DNA of 64,000 nucleotides from Whitmania pigra (GCA_021613335.1 JAJTWR010000044.1:3489501-3553500), one strand, 5' to 3'. Counted from the stretch's first letter, positions 1 to 22,738 are shown. Program-made: numbers and translations. Notes: a model not told the origin generated them from the letters alone.

Positions 1-238
1 TTAGTATAAATTATTTTGGTTTATTAAAGTTTAATTTTAGTTTTTTAATGTGCAATTTTAAGCATTCTGTAACAAACTTATCAACATGCTAAATTTATCC
101 TTTAGTGTAACGATAATATTATTCCTTATTTTAGTTCTTTGCTTCTTTATCGGTGCTTCCTGTCCGATGTTCTACTTGCGCTGGATTTTGATACAAACAG
201 TAATCGCCTCGATTTATTGAGCTAATCTGCCATTTGCT

Positions 239-11372
<11,134 letters not shown>

Positions 11373-11434
11373 TAAACTGCGATAGATTGAAGGCTCATGC
11401 CAATAACTTGAAATATATTTCAAAGTTTGGATGA

Positions 11435-11440
11435 AATAAA
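11435..11440 (+). terminator. POLR2A polyadenylation signal
   Basis: AATAAA 63 bases after the stop codon, followed by a T/G-rich stretch. This is the expected 3' end of the transcript. Confidence 0.75.
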
Positions 11441-12396
11441 TTTTTATTGGTATTTGTTGAAAAAAAATGTTCATTTGGTGCTTATGCTAAATAGTTTCTC
11501 TGAATTAGGTCTTCTGCCTTGTAAAAGCAAGTTTTTGCTATTTGGTTGTGACTGTTCTGATAGGTCTTGAGTCCACTGGGTTGGGGCATGGCTCCCAGGC
11601 TTCTGACCAAAGATGGGAGAAGAGAGATGGCAGTTTAAGATTGGGAGGGTTCCTTCTGAAATTCTGGAAATGCAGCAGTTCTTGGTCTGTGTGTGCCGAG
11701 AGTTGCTTGAGGCATGAATTTAAAAGGCCAAATAATCAAATTAATATGCAGTGGGTCTTGTATTAGAATTAGAAGTGATTTGCTAGATGCCAGTCGACGA
11801 GGGCAGAATAAATCGGGGCCGAAAATGGCTAGATTAACTTCAATGAAAGTTAAATTTAGAGGTGATCCAAGTTGAGAGGTACGCTCGTTTTTGGCGACGC
11901 AGCAAAGAATTTGTTGCGCTGGTTGACAAATTTTTGATTAAGTATTCGAAGTCGTATCCTTTTCCGTCTGAGATCGTGTCGAGCCTTCGTTTTCCAACGC
12001 CATGTCTTTTGTACTGATTAAAACAGTCATTTCATGCTTATCCGTTAGCAAATCAAAATACAGAAAAGCAGATTTGTTGCTGGAGTGTGTAAATTTCTAT
12101 CCCCCGGGGACGTCATTTTGTTGGGATGGGGGGGACAATGGCTTTTCCTGAGTTTAAACCTAAAGTAAAAAGGGGTCATCTCCTTACGTTATGAGAAGGT
12201 TTTCCCCTTAGGAAAACTGATGTGGCAAGACATTCATTCTTAATCCAAAGTACATCGATGCGGTGAGTTGTCGCTGATATTGTTAGGTTCAGCACATATC
12301 GTAACATGACTAATGTCTGAATTATTTGCAATCCTACATAAGTCAAAAATCTGTTTTAACAGGTCTTTGAGTTGTTTTATCAACATCCATTACATG
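11441..12396. other. Intergenic region after POLR2A
   Basis: No convincing gene. 12108-12260 resembles, in reverse, a dispersed GC-flanked repeat also seen at 43720-43860, 48643-48836 and 49130-49275 (shared pieces: GACGTCATTT, GAGAAGGTTTTCCCCTT). The open frame at 11542-11766 has no recognisable similarity. Confidence 0.5.
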
Positions 12397-12404
12397 ATTA
12401 GGAC

Positions 12405-13121
12405 CAGCGGCGTAGCTGGCCGGGGTGGTCTTGGGGTCCGGACCCCCCTGCTGGGATCTGGACCACTTTTTCAAATGATCCAAATCCGATGAGTTTTTTT
12501 TATTGGGGGGGTATAGTAACAATGAGCGAAAGATGAGCCTTCTATTAAAACATTAGTATTAATAATGTCAAGCACATTTTCATTCTGAAACATTTATATG
12601 ACAAATAATTGTTCAATTAAATGAATCATTTAAATATTTGATATACTTTATTTGTCTTCCCATTTAAATACGCAATTTACCTAGATTTTCATTTATTAGT
12701 GTAATTTTTATGTAATGTGATCGTAATTAAAAAAGAACATTTTTATCTGTATAATGACATAATGATATATATAACCTTTTTAAAATAAAATTTTTTAAAA
12801 TTTGAAAGCTTATTTTGTGTTAATTTGAAAAAATTAATTTTGCGGGATTTTGTTTCTTATTTTTATTCATTATATATTAAAAAACACAGTTCTTCAAAAA
12901 TAGCTGATATCATCATATGCTCTATCTACCTTTACAAAATTTAACCACCTTCAGCATTGTAAACGCTAATATCCGTTACAATTTTAGCTATATTTAATAT
13001 GCACTTGTATTATATGAGAATGGTCATATCCCCCAAACAATCGGTTTAAGTTCACCCTTGCATAGTAAATCTTATGAAAAATTGGACCCCCCCCTGTCAA
13101 GAAAAGTCAGCTACGCCCCTG
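12405..13121. mobile_element. hAT non-autonomous element, TSD attaggac
   Basis: Left end CAGCGGCGTAGCTGGC and right end, read inverted, CAGGGGCGTAGCTGAC form ~16-bp terminal inverted repeats of hAT type. The 8 bp attaggac lie on both sides (12397-12404 and 13122-13129). The 717-bp interior is AT-rich with GGACCCCCC tracts near both ends and has no transposase. The exact TSD makes the boundaries secure. Confidence 0.92.
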
Positions 13122-13545
13122 ATTAGGACGGTGCTTCAACAAAACTCCGAATTGGAGAATGGAGACGAGAGAAGCAAAGTCTTAGCATTAGAATGGGCGG
13201 GATCACAGACCTTTGAAAAAATTATGATATATGTGAGGACTAAGATCCTTAAAGTCCAAGGTATAGTCATGTCAGTAGGTCAAGGACTTCGAAGATCTCA
13301 TTATACTAGTACCATCGGATTGAATCTGAGCGCGCTGCTTCTACCATTAATATGCTTTTATCAGTGGTGGTGAGACAAACACTATTTATTTTTATTTCAT
13401 CTTTTTATTTGTAAAAATTTTAAAGTAGATTTATTTATAAATAATTAATAGTGATTCACATTTTAAAACATAATTTCAAACTTTCAAATTAAATCGCAGC
13501 TTTGCATTGTGAGCGGTAAAAACATTTTTCTACATTATTTTCGAC

Positions 13546-14146
13546 ATGGTGCGTACTAAGGCGGATAATTGTGCGAAAAAAGGTTATTCGCTTATTGTTG
13601 GGGTTATGTTCAAATGCTTTATTAAAATAATTTGAATGCTATTGTTTTTAAATCGGACAATTTGCAATATCTACTTTTTATCTCGAATGTTAATTATATC
13701 AAACTAGGTATTTAATACCTTAGATTCTGCAGAACTACACCAATTCATTAATTTGGGAATTAATTAAAAGGCAACATATTTTTGGACCACAAAGTTTGCC
13801 ATGCACAATAATATGGCGTTTTTTGAGTTTTTTTCTTATTCAAGATATCTTGGTACCTAAACTTAAAAAAAAATCCATTCATAATTTATTAAATTGTAGT
13901 TGTGGGAGCTAAAGTACCACAAAAGAATGTGAATGAACAGTCCAGCACTGGAAATGGAAGCACTTCTGGTAACCAGATATTTAAGCATGATGCATAACAA
14001 ATTTAATGCTACAATTGATTTTATTAGGAAAAAACAAAAAACCTGGACTCACAGGCATGAATCCAGTTTGCCCAAGACCTACCCCAGAGTGGCAAAAAAC
14101 CATAGACAACTTTTTAATCAAAGAACAAAGGGAACCACAAGAATGA
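13546..14146 (+). CDS. PCLAF: PCNA-associated factor (PCLAF/PAF15 homologue)
   Basis: Small intrinsically disordered protein that binds PCNA at replication forks and takes part in lesion bypass. Three exons join in phase: 13546-13582, 13900-13968 and 14028-14146 (74 residues; the human protein has 111). The N-terminal MVRTKAD is identical to the human start, and VVGAKVPQK resembles the human VVAARAPRK segment. Exon 3 holds NPVCPRPTPEWQ followed by the PCNA-interacting box QKTIDNFL (about residues 58-65), matching the human NPVCVRPTPKWQKGIGEFF block. The human C-terminal KEN degron has no clear counterpart; a KEQ sits at the corresponding place. Donors (gttatt, gtaacc) and acceptors (tgtag, attag) are acceptable. 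The gene is compact, ends about 70 bp before an AATAAA, and has no invading transposon. Confidence 0.9.
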
Positions 14147-14214
14147 TTTTGGTGGATTGGTCATCAGTTACAATTTTCTAATTAAAGAGGACATTTTGGT
14201 ATCGATTAAATCCA

Positions 14215-14220
14215 AATAAA
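14215..14220 (+). terminator. PCLAF polyadenylation signal
   Basis: AATAAA 69 bases past the PCLAF stop codon. Further AATAAA hexamers occur near 14427 and 14800, so the exact 3' end is uncertain. Confidence 0.6.
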
Positions 14221-15338
14221 GTAATATTTGTATTATGTTGTAGCATCTAAATAATGCTTTGGTGATGCATGGTTATGGGAATGGTTAATAGGACAGTTCA
14301 TGTGAAGAAATTTTTAACTTTAATATGAGAATCAAGCAAAATATACTGCTATAAAATGTATCTGTCTTGCTCTATGTTGTGTGATATTAATATCTACATT
14401 GTGAAGTGAATATTGATGTTATCTGCTAAATAAAGATTGAGGTATAGTTTTATTAAGTCCCTAATTATATGCAAATATGTAGTCTTAGAATTTTTTTTAT
14501 TGAAGTTTACATTTTGAGGGGCCAAAAAATTTTGAAAAATGGCAAGCCTGCTTGAAAACCAAAAATGGGTTTGTACGGCTGAGAAAATGCTTCGATGATG
14601 TACTTGACATTCTCATAATTTGTGTTAGTTTCTTTTTAGGCTATTTTAATGTTATGAATTGAAGTTCAACTGTCTTTTGATAGTATTCCCCACAGGTTTC
14701 AATAGTGCTTCACTCTGCATAGCAAGCAGGCCTGTTCATCTTAAGTTGTTACGTTTTTTTTTTAATTATCTTGTCAATCAGCATGAAAATATGCTGAAAT
14801 AAAGTTTTTCATAATAGCATTAATTAAGCCAAGGAATCTATTCTTAAATCTAATACAGTGCATGTAAACAAGTTTGTATAGCATCCCTTAATTTTAAAAC
14901 AACTTCTAAAATATTGAACAGATAAAGCCAGAATTTGAATTTGTAAGACATTGTGGTGTTGCATAATTTTATGCCCAATTTTTTTCCAATTGAACTATAT
15001 AACCAGCTTATGATCTAGAACACTTTGGTAGGGGTCGACACACTGACTAGACTGAACTCTAAGATGCAAACACCAGTAAGATTTCCATATTCTCTGGCAA
15101 AAGTTTCACCATGTCTTCCTGGATGAACTTTGACATTTAGAACACTCTTTCACTTATCACTTGGGCTGGTAGTGTATATTGTTTATAAATATAGAAAGAC
15201 TTAAATGCATTCCAGGTTTGCCAAGGTTGGCTGCTCGTTACAATGCACCTTCTATAATGAAATGATCATCCGAGATCCCTATTCGCTTCTTAATGTACTT
15301 TTTTTGTCTGCTTTCTCTGATGCAGGGGCGGTAGATTC
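14221..15338. other. Intergenic, no recognised feature
   Basis: AT-rich DNA downstream of PCLAF. Open frames here are short and without recognisable motifs. Confidence 0.5.
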
Positions 15339-15347
15339 AGCTTTTCC

Positions 15348-15500
15348 GGCACCCCGTCAAAACAGCACCATCAAAACATACAACTCATTTCATTTAATCA
15401 AATTTTAGATCAGTTATCGGTTAATGTCTTCAACTCATATAAGTATTTTTTTTATAAAGTAACATTAACGGGGATGTTTTGTATTTTTTGACGGGTCACC
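15348..15500 (-). mobile_element. Short copy of the tandem-arm inverted-repeat element
   Basis: Left end GGCACCCCGTCAAAACAGC and inverted right end GGTGACCCGTCAAAA match the termini of the elements at 40459 and 62133. The interior keeps the sub-terminal piece CAGTTATCGGTTAATG of those elements. A 9-bp direct repeat agcttttcc flanks it (15339-15347 and 15501-15509), so it moved as a 153-bp unit. Confidence 0.8.
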
Positions 15501-15716
15501 AGCTTTTCCAATGGCAAACTGTCGCGCAAATTTAAGAAGTGACCTTTCCCCTTGTATCCTAAACTAGACGAGTGGGACAACAGCCGGAGAATACAGTATT
15601 CTAAGGGGCTCCCCTCCAAAAACGCGACACTAAAACTTAATTTTTCTTGGACTGAGGCTGATAAGCAAAGATACTTAACGAACAAGCAGTGTCGGATTAA
15701 GGGGGGGGGGGGTGGG

Positions 15717-16175
15717 CGACGGGCCCAGGGCCACCCAACAAGAGGGGCCTCCCGCCAATACAGACTTTTGATCAAATTTACACAAAATGTCTAGTATGAT
15801 ACTATTTCAAAATCAGTCCTTGATAAATGCGTCCATTGAAAAGTTAGGTTTAAAGTTGGCATTTGGTTTAGCGCATCGATTGATGTAGTACATATGCGAG
15901 CCAAACATCAAAGAGAATCATCTTCCGAGGCCCTCATCAAGTCACGACGGGCCCAGGGCCACCCAACAAGAGGGGCCTCCCGCTAATACAGACTTTTGAT
16001 CAAATTTACACAAAATGTCTAGTATGATACTTTTTCAAAATCAGTAGTCCTTGATAAATGCGTCCATTGAAAACTTAGGTTTAAAGTTGGCATTTGGTTT
16101 AGCGCATCGATTGATGTAGTACATATGCGAGCCAAACATCAAAGAGAATCATCTTACGAGGCCCTCATCAAGTCA
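15717..16175. repeat. Tandem duplication, unit ~228 bp
   Basis: Two adjacent copies (15717-15944 and 15945-~16175) begin CGACGGGCCCAGGGCCACCC and end GAGGCCCTCATCAAGTCAC. They differ by a 3-base insertion and a few substitutions, so the duplication is recent. The left copy is preceded by a C/G tract and CAGTGTCGGATTAAGG, which looks like a hAT end. Confidence 0.9.
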
Positions 16176-16344
16176 CTGTTCCTCAAATCATCCACTGATT
16201 TCTTTTGATAATAAGAGTATATATGGAACTACTCCGAGACCAAAGCATAAGCTGAAAGCTACTTCTGGTAGCTCAAGCCATTTTGTAGGCTTGCCATCAA
16301 TTTCTAAGTTATCCAGCGGAGGATGTTGATGTAAAGCTATTTTT

Positions 16345-17075
16345 GTAAACTAGGGGTGCGCAAGCCCCTCAGGCCTAATAGGTGGGACCCAGCAATTTTT
16401 CCAAATCCGATGAATTTTTTTTTTTTTTGGTGGGGCTAGGGGGATTCTCAATATGCCATAGGCACAACAATCACGATCCCTGTTACTTCAAGAATCATTG
16501 ATTTTCTATTCGTTTTGTCATATTGATATAATTATCATAATAATTGTAATTTATCAACAATGTGAAATAAAATGTTTAAACGTTTACTTACTTACTGTTT
16601 CTAATTTAAATTCTCTTTTATCAAAAACAAAGATCAAACCGGAAATTAAATATGGACGCTTGTTTTCAATCTAACTATATGTAATTTAGACTACAACATT
16701 TCAAAATTGTTTTAGACTGTTTAGGATCTTAACTTTGTACATAATTTAGAATAAGTGAAATGTTTAAGATATCAATCATATCATATTACAATTTTAAATA
16801 TATCATAAACTTTTTTTTTACATTTGCCTTAACTGGTTTGAAACTTTGGGTTTGACTATTTTCTGTGTGCAGTCTTTTTTTAAAATCATTTATAAATTAT
16901 TAAAGAAACAAAAAAAGACTGCAGACTGAAGATAGTCAAACTCATAATAATAATAATAATAATAATCTGTTCTATCTTTAATTCTTTATTAATTATAATT
17001 AGTAGTATTGATTTGAACAGTTTCAAAAATGTTTCGACTGCGTCGGGCTTTCGTCCCTTTTCTAAACTTGAGAGC
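16345..17075. mobile_element. Truncated hAT relative of the 34460 element
   Basis: Starts with CTAGGGGTGCGCAAGCC and a CAATTTTTCCAAATCCGATGA block shared with 34500-34545. It ends with the ~135-bp block that closes the 34460-35585 element (AATAATCTGTTCTATC through GACTGCGTCGGGCTTTCGTC). Both terminal inverted repeats and the transposase are missing. An AAT microsatellite lies at about 16946-16966. Confidence 0.75.
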
Positions 17076-17159
17076 CCATCGAGACAAGAGCCGAAGCGGA
17101 AACGAGGAATGAGTCAAAACCAAGCGAAGTAGGAGACGAACGATTGATGAGAGTCGGTC

Positions 17160-18600
17160 GGTTGGTTGGTTTTTTATTAGCGTCCATTTCATAACTAGAT
17201 GATTAGGACGGGGACAACAACAAAAGAGTGACAACAGGAGACAACGAACATTGACATACAACCAGTCCAAAAAAAAAATTAAGTAATGTCAATGATAGTC
17301 ACATAATAATTATGTACTGAGTTTATGTACAGTCAAAGATCTTCATCAAATCAGGTTTCTTCTCTTTTCTTGGACCGACCGGAAAATGAGATCTATGCTA
17401 GCGTGATTGCTAAGCTTAGATCTTAAATCCAGTGTCTGTATCTTGAGCTTCGACCTGATGCTCTGTCTGAGGGGTTCCTGACTAGGACACTCCAGAAGGA
17501 AATGCCTAGTGGACTCCTCCATCCAAGGACAAGTTTGGCATTTGCTGCTCTCGAGCCTTTTTATTTGGAACAGGTAGAGGTTCAGATGACATCTTCCAAG
17601 CCGGAGTTTGGAGATGTGTACCTTCTTTCTCCTGGAGGAGCATTGGAAGACGCTCCTCGTCATTGCCTGTGTCTGGACTTCATGATGGTGACTGCCAGAG
17701 GAGCAATCCCATCTTCTCTGCCAGTCCTCTTCGATCTTCTGGGCAACGAATCTTTTGGCGTCTTTGATAGATGCTGGGATTTGGCGATCTCTCTGGCCTC
17801 GAGTAGTCGCAAGCTTCGCCAGGGTGTCGGCCTTCTCGTTGCCTGGAATGCCCACGTGGACAGGTGCACAAACGAGCGTAACTTTCTGGTCTTGTTCCTT
17901 GGAATCTGAAATTAGACATAAAATTCTATGAATTTCAGGATGATGGTAAGCATTATTTCGATTTCTTATGCACTGGATGGCACTAAGAGAATCGCTTAAA
18001 ATAACAATGTTCTTTTCCTCCCCCTGGTTGGAGGTTTTTAGCAGCATTAGGCAGTCCTCGATGGCTGCTAATTCCGTTGCAGAGATGCTGTTTTCGGGTG
18101 AAGCTCTGATACTGAGCTCCTTTCTTGGGGATGAAGATTCCTATCCCTGCCTTGTCCTTCATCTTGGATGCGTCCGTGTAGCAGAGCAGGCTGGAGTCAC
18201 TGATTTCTTCGATCTTCTCCCTAGCGACCAGCATCCTTAGAGGATCGTCGGCCGCTATTGCCTTGTGGAGGTGTCGAAGGTGGGGTTTTTCAGTATCCAT
18301 GGTGCTCTGATAACTTCGGCATCCAATTGTCTTGTGACGTCCTTTTGAATGTTGTCAGGCAGGAGACCTGACACCGTTTCAAAAGGGCCTGGTCGATTCG
18401 TCTTTTTCATCTTCCAGTGAAGTTTGCCCTTGATACTGGAATTCCTGAATTCCAGGCACAAAATAACATTCCTTGATGGGGTTATTAGGAGTTTCCAGTG
18501 ACTGATGAGAGTCTCCTTTTTGTTGATTAAATAAATTTTTGCTAGGACTTGAAACAAAAGAGTCCACTGCTATGCGCTGAGTCATTGTCGATGTCCTGCA
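17160..18600 (-). mobile_element. RNase-H-bearing LINE, copy 1, decayed
   Basis: Minus-strand remnant of a non-LTR retrotransposon. The frame 18047-17346 (233 codons) carries an RNase H core: VILSDSLSAIQCI, then VHVGIPGNEKADTLAKLA (the equivalent of the usual HxGxxGNExAD). A C-terminal CxxC...H...C finger follows (KCQTCPWMEESTRHFLLEC). The upstream half, LLCYTDASKMKDKAGIGIF, lies in another frame, with a frameshift near 18100, so the copy is dead. RT sequence is not seen. The 3' end near 17175-17215 carries the shared tail motif AATCATCTAGTTATGAAAT. Related copies are at 22885-23460 and 44270-45890. Confidence 0.88.
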
Positions 18601-18615
18601 AAGTTCAGTGTCCAA

Positions 18616-18763
18616 CAGCGTCCCACAATACTCTAATACATATATAAATACTCTAGAAATGTATTAGAAATACCAAAATACTTTCTTACCGTATTTAAAA
18701 TATCCAAATAAAATACGTATTTTCAAAATAAAATACTTATGTTTGAAATACTGCTCACCTCTG
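18616..18763. mobile_element. Possible hAT MITE
   Basis: A 148-bp AT-rich stretch starts CAGCGTCCCACAATAC and ends, inverted, CAGAGGTGAGCAGTATT. The interior has the repeated AAAATACTTAT-type motifs common in hAT miniature elements. No clear TSD was found, so this is tentative. Confidence 0.4.
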
Positions 18764-19469
18764 GACCGAGGTGCTAATACTTGTACTCCAGATATTCTAG
18801 TATTCCAAAACACCCTTAAAATCAGATTGATGTATAATATAATCATATTAATTGTTTTGACACATTTTGATATTTTTAAAAAGTTTAGATGATTGTCTTA
18901 AACATTTTTCTGACTTTGGAACTTTTGTTCTGAACTTTGTTTCATATAAAAATTGATGTCAATGCCCTATTTTCGCTAGTGATTGGAGCAGATGTTTTGT
19001 TTTATTCGTCGGCGTAACTTTAGCAGGGTGTAATTTTGGCAAATTATCCAAATTTGGTAAGTTTGTAAAACTTACATTGTTCTTATTAATAGATAATATT
19101 TGCTTTGTAAGTGTTATAAGGGTACGTAGCATATAAAATGTGGTATTTGCCAACGCTAATGTAGCATATTGCAGGCCGTATTTATGAATATGTTAAAGAG
19201 TTTTTTTTTTCTAAAAAGTTTTCTTTTTGAAATCCTAGAATATTTTTTGAAATTTTGTTTCCCCAATTTGTGGGAAATACCTTCAACATGTGTGATAAAA
19301 TCATGTAAATATTTATTTTTGACAAGGATGATAATCTTCTTTCACAATAAAATTACAGACAGTCATATTAACAGACATTAAATATTTTGTAGCAATCACA
19401 ATATTACATGTGAATTAACTTATAACATATACAAGGATCTGAATCATTTCATGCCAATGTCGCTGTTCT
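18764..19469. other. Intergenic, decayed repeat
   Basis: No gene recognised. 19205-19330 is related to 52885-52995 (shared TTTGAAAT, TTTTTGAAATTTTG and GTGATAA blocks), the DNA that abuts the 3' end of the R2/NeSL-like LINE there. Confidence 0.5.
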
Positions 19470-19935
19470 TTGATTTGGCATTGGCAGGAGGAATGGGTTG
19501 GCTATGCGCTCTCAAAGCATTGGTAGAAACCACGGTCACGTAAAGGCCTGCGATTGAGTCTCAAAATTTTATACTTCCAACTACCACTACAAAGAAATTT
19601 GTAGCCTCACTTAACATATATCAAGTACATGGTGTGAAGAAGCCATTGAGAGCTTTAATGGCCACTGTAGGCAACTGAGGTTGATGCATTCAGCATTAGA
19701 GGACCAAAAAGAGCCTCACATACTAAAAGTTAACACAAAGAAAATAGCAACATGAAGAAGCCAATGAGAGCTTTCAGGGTTACTTCAGTCCAGGCCACAG
19801 TGACCATTATAAGAAGGTCAATGAAAGCCTGAGGGGGGTAAGCGTTGAGTCTCGAAGGAAAAATTTGACAGGGACATCTGGTTGATCACTGGATGCAGCT
19901 CACCCCTTGAAAACATCAAGAGAACATCCTAGTCG
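19470..19935 (+). mobile_element. R2/NeSL-like LINE 3' tail fragment
   Basis: Shares ordered blocks with the 3' region of the minus-strand LINE at 52985-53540 and with 51945-52215: GAAGAAGCCATTGAGAGCTT, CAGTCCAGGC, AAGGTCAATGAAAGCCT, and GACAGGGACATCTGGTTGAT followed by CACTGGATGCAGCTC. It has no coding part, so it is a 5'-truncated insertion. Confidence 0.7.
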
Positions 19936-19999
19936 CTCACAATATGACTAATATAGTTTATGTACTAGTCAATATTTTTCTTAAGAAACGCTTAAACCA

Positions 20000-20805
20000 A
20001 CGGTTCATGACCTTTCTGGTGCTGTGACTCCTTGGCTTGCCCCATTTTGGCGACCCCAACAATAAAATTGACTGGGCTACCTTTCACTTGGCAACTTCAA
20101 TGTGGCTATCATGTCTTTGATTTCTAAATATTAAAATATTTTCATTTATATACATATTTCACACTGGAATTTATAAATTTCAGAATGTTTTAAATAAGAA
20201 AACACAGGTTTACAAGAGCAAACCATCTTCGACATTAAGTATACTCTTGTATTTCGACTTGATGACCAACAAACCTAAAGTCTGTATAAATTGATGGAAA
20301 ATGAAGACATAGGTAAGGGTTAAACAACACAATATCACACAAAATAGGATATGATTTCAAACATTTGACCCAAACGGTTGAGCGGTTAAAGGTACGATGC
20401 ATTCTCAGTGTGCATATTCTGGAATATCTTGAATTTTAAAACTTCCAGCAAGTACAAATTGTGTATTAGGTAAATAAAATATTTTTAATTTTCTTCAAGT
20501 TTTTGCAAGTGTTGTTTGAAAGAATATATTCCATTCTTTTTTTTCTGGTTCAACCTCATTTTCCTCAACGAAGGCAACCCAATCACCCATCCTACAAAAG
20601 GCGGTGCGATTATTGGGTGCTACATCAAATAGCTTGTACTAACAAGAGGATTTTTAATTAACATCATATGCAGGTTAAGGATTTCAAGGTTTAGGTTTTA
20701 TAAAAAGTAGGATTTTAAAACTATTTGAAAATTATTAAATTCTTAGTATCTCATGCAATCCCTGACAAAAAATTCAGGTGACCCACAGGTTAAGAAATTT
20801 TGAGC
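20000..20805. mobile_element. Decayed hAT (Charlie-like) element
   Basis: The left part reads like a Charlie-type end (AACGGTTCATGACCTTTC, TGCTGTGACTCC, GCGACCCC) and the right part closes with GGTGACCCACAGGTTAAG. The terminal bases are eroded and no TSD is visible. The interior is AT-rich with no recognisable transposase. Confidence 0.5.
20495..20638 (-). CDS. Possible orphan terminal exon, unknown function
   Basis: Minus-strand open segment of 47 codons plus stop, preceded by a fair splice acceptor (CCTCTTGTTAG). It is rich in charged residues with an acidic run (FVEENEVEPEKKEW). I recognise no family. It sits inside the putative decayed hAT at 20000-20805, so it could be a captured or ancient exon, or chance. 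No upstream partner exon was found. Confidence 0.2.
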   Translation of the reverse strand, partial: YKLFDVAPNNRTAFCRMGDWVAFVEENEVEPEKKEWNIFFQTTLAKT

Positions 20806-20814
20806 ACATGTTGA

Positions 20815-20935
20815 TATATAGCCGCCTTCTTGATTTTCGGTTATCTTAACACTTTTTGGCAAACCCCTAGGCCTCATAACGCAGCAACATAACCGGATTC
20901 AGCTGTATTTTCTATCAATAAAGTCACTCTAAAGT
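20815..20935 (+). mobile_element. Pogo/Tigger terminal fragment
   Basis: Shares CTTTTTGGCAAACC(A/C)CTAGGCC and the TCGGTTATCT motif with 57052-57150. It is only an end fragment. Confidence 0.5.
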
Positions 20936-21054
20936 TGCCTTTTTGAATTTGATGCAGTTATTTAAATATTATGCTGAATTTTTTTACATCACCTGTAGCT
21001 TCTTTTTTTACAGTGTTGAGTTATTTTGGTTCTTATTTATAGATTGCTGGGAAC

Positions 21055-22691
21055 ATGAATAAATTGGCTGCAAGGAAACACAAGTGGTCACTTGATTTTA
21101 CGGCAAGGTTTGAAAGACATTAATGTTTCTAATCACCTTTGTAGGTTTTCAAATTTTCTTTGGCATGCAGGTTGGCTGAATGTGTTATGTTCCTGCATTA
21201 ATTGCAACAGTCGTAATGTGTTGTGTTTTAAACCCAGCCTGCACAGCTGCCAGCACCCTCGGAAAGAGGGCTATATAAATGAAGCACCTCTAATGCTGTG
21301 CGTGTGGTGCTATATAAATTATCTACAATTACAATTGTTCAAAAGATTCATACAAGTCGTTAAAATGAATGTAGAAATGAAAAATGTCCTAGGTCTGGTA
21401 CCAAAAGGATGGACCCAAACTAAAACATTTTAAATATTACCCAGTAGAGTTGTTTCAAATATTAATTAAAAATTGTTTCTAATTTAAAAAAACTTTGAAA
21501 TGAGTCCCCACTCTTTAATTTGTTATTTATTAAAGCAACCCTCAATTTTTGTGTCTGTTATCTATGGAATAGACTTTTATTCAGATTCAATTATCTGGGA
21601 ATAGGTCTGGAGTAGATTTCACTACTCCACAGTTGGAGTGCATAGTTGCTAATATTAATAATTAAAAAACTGTCATCGATTCATTACAAATTAATAATGT
21701 ATTTTGCCCATCAAAATGATAGGAATATAGGGCCAATATTGTTTTTACAGAGTGGGCAGTATTTTATTTCTGACTGCAATGATCAAAACTTGGTATGAAG
21801 TCACTGAAAATGCGTTGCATAGTTTAAGCATAAATAAATCAAGATTACCCATTAAAAACAATTCCTTACTTAAATTAAAGAGAAGTTGAATTTAATAAAT
21901 TTGTTAAAAAGAACATATTCAACAACTTTGGTTATTGATGGCACTATATCATTAGATTATGTTAGATTGAAAAGTTACTTTCTAGAATGAAGCAAGATGG
22001 TAGCAAACAACCTTTGGCATCTGATATCCTTCCTGACCCTCCTGGGTTTAGCTCCATCACCACAAATGAACTTACTCCCAGAGAAAGCAAGCCTGATTTG
22101 ATTGAGAAAGTGTGTCTTTTAATTTATTTATGTCTTATTTTATAAAAATGGTTATTTTTGCTGAAGATTAGACATACCTTATTTTTTCTTAATTTCCTTT
22201 AGAAATCTTGGGATATTGCTCTTGGTCCATTAAAACAAATTCCTATGAATTTGTTTATCATGTGGATGGCAGGAAACTCCATTTCCATTTTCCCCATTAT
22301 GATGGTGGGAATGATGTTTATAAGACCAATACAAGCTATTGTTTCTATTCAGCAAAGTAGTTTTTACATTTTATATCAGTGGGATCTTGTAACATTTAAC
22401 ATGATTTTTCTTTTATGAAAAGCTTTTCGGATGATTGAAGGCAAAAATTCTGGTATTCAAAAGCTTGTTTATACATTTGGAAACTTGGTTGGAATTGGCC
22501 TTGCTGTTTATAAATGCCATGTAATGGGTCTGTTGCCCCTCCATGCTTCTGACTGGTTATCATTTGTTGAACCCCAGCAGGTAATAATATTCATAACTCA
22601 ATTTGTACAATACTAGCCACATATTTTATTAAAATCACTAAATTATGTGTTTCAGAGATCTGAGTGGTCCAGTGGAGGATTTGCTTTCTAA
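21055..22691 (+). CDS. EMC4: ER membrane protein complex subunit 4
   Basis: Subunit of the EMC insertase that places tail-anchored and multipass proteins into the ER membrane. Five exons join in phase: 21055-21107, 21986-22109, 22203-22356, 22423-22580 and 22656-22691 (174 residues; human 183). Family landmarks: [20 protein letters not shown], the first hydrophobic segment ending [18 protein letters not shown], a second hydrophobic segment [18 protein letters not shown], then [14 protein letters not shown] and the terminal EWSSGGFAF. The ATG at 21055 follows a possible acceptor (TTATTTATAG), so a 5' untranslated exon may exist upstream. Intron 1 holds a SINE. Confidence 0.96.
21165..21330 (+). 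mobile_element. tRNA-derived SINE copy in EMC4 intron 1
   Basis: Matches, in this order, the reverse complements of 36722-36900 and 25793-25915: GTTGGCTGAATG head, CAACAGTCGTAATGTGTTGTG, AACCCAGCCTGCAC, CCAGCACCCTCGG, GGGCTATATAAATGAAGC, GGTGCTATATAAAT end. In the 36.8-kb copy the B-box region reads GTTCGAAACCC, which supports a tRNA origin. Confidence 0.75.
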
Positions 22692-22738
22692 AGAGCAAAT
22701 TTTTTGACTCCAATACAATTTTTTAGATTATGGTTGTT

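Noticed and set aside
13546..13640. Start of a centromeric H3 variant (MVRTK...)
   Set aside because: The downstream exons match PCLAF, including the PIP box, and not a histone fold.
17502..17909. 135-codon plus-strand frame
   Set aside because: Antisense of the RNase H region of the LINE at 17160-18600.
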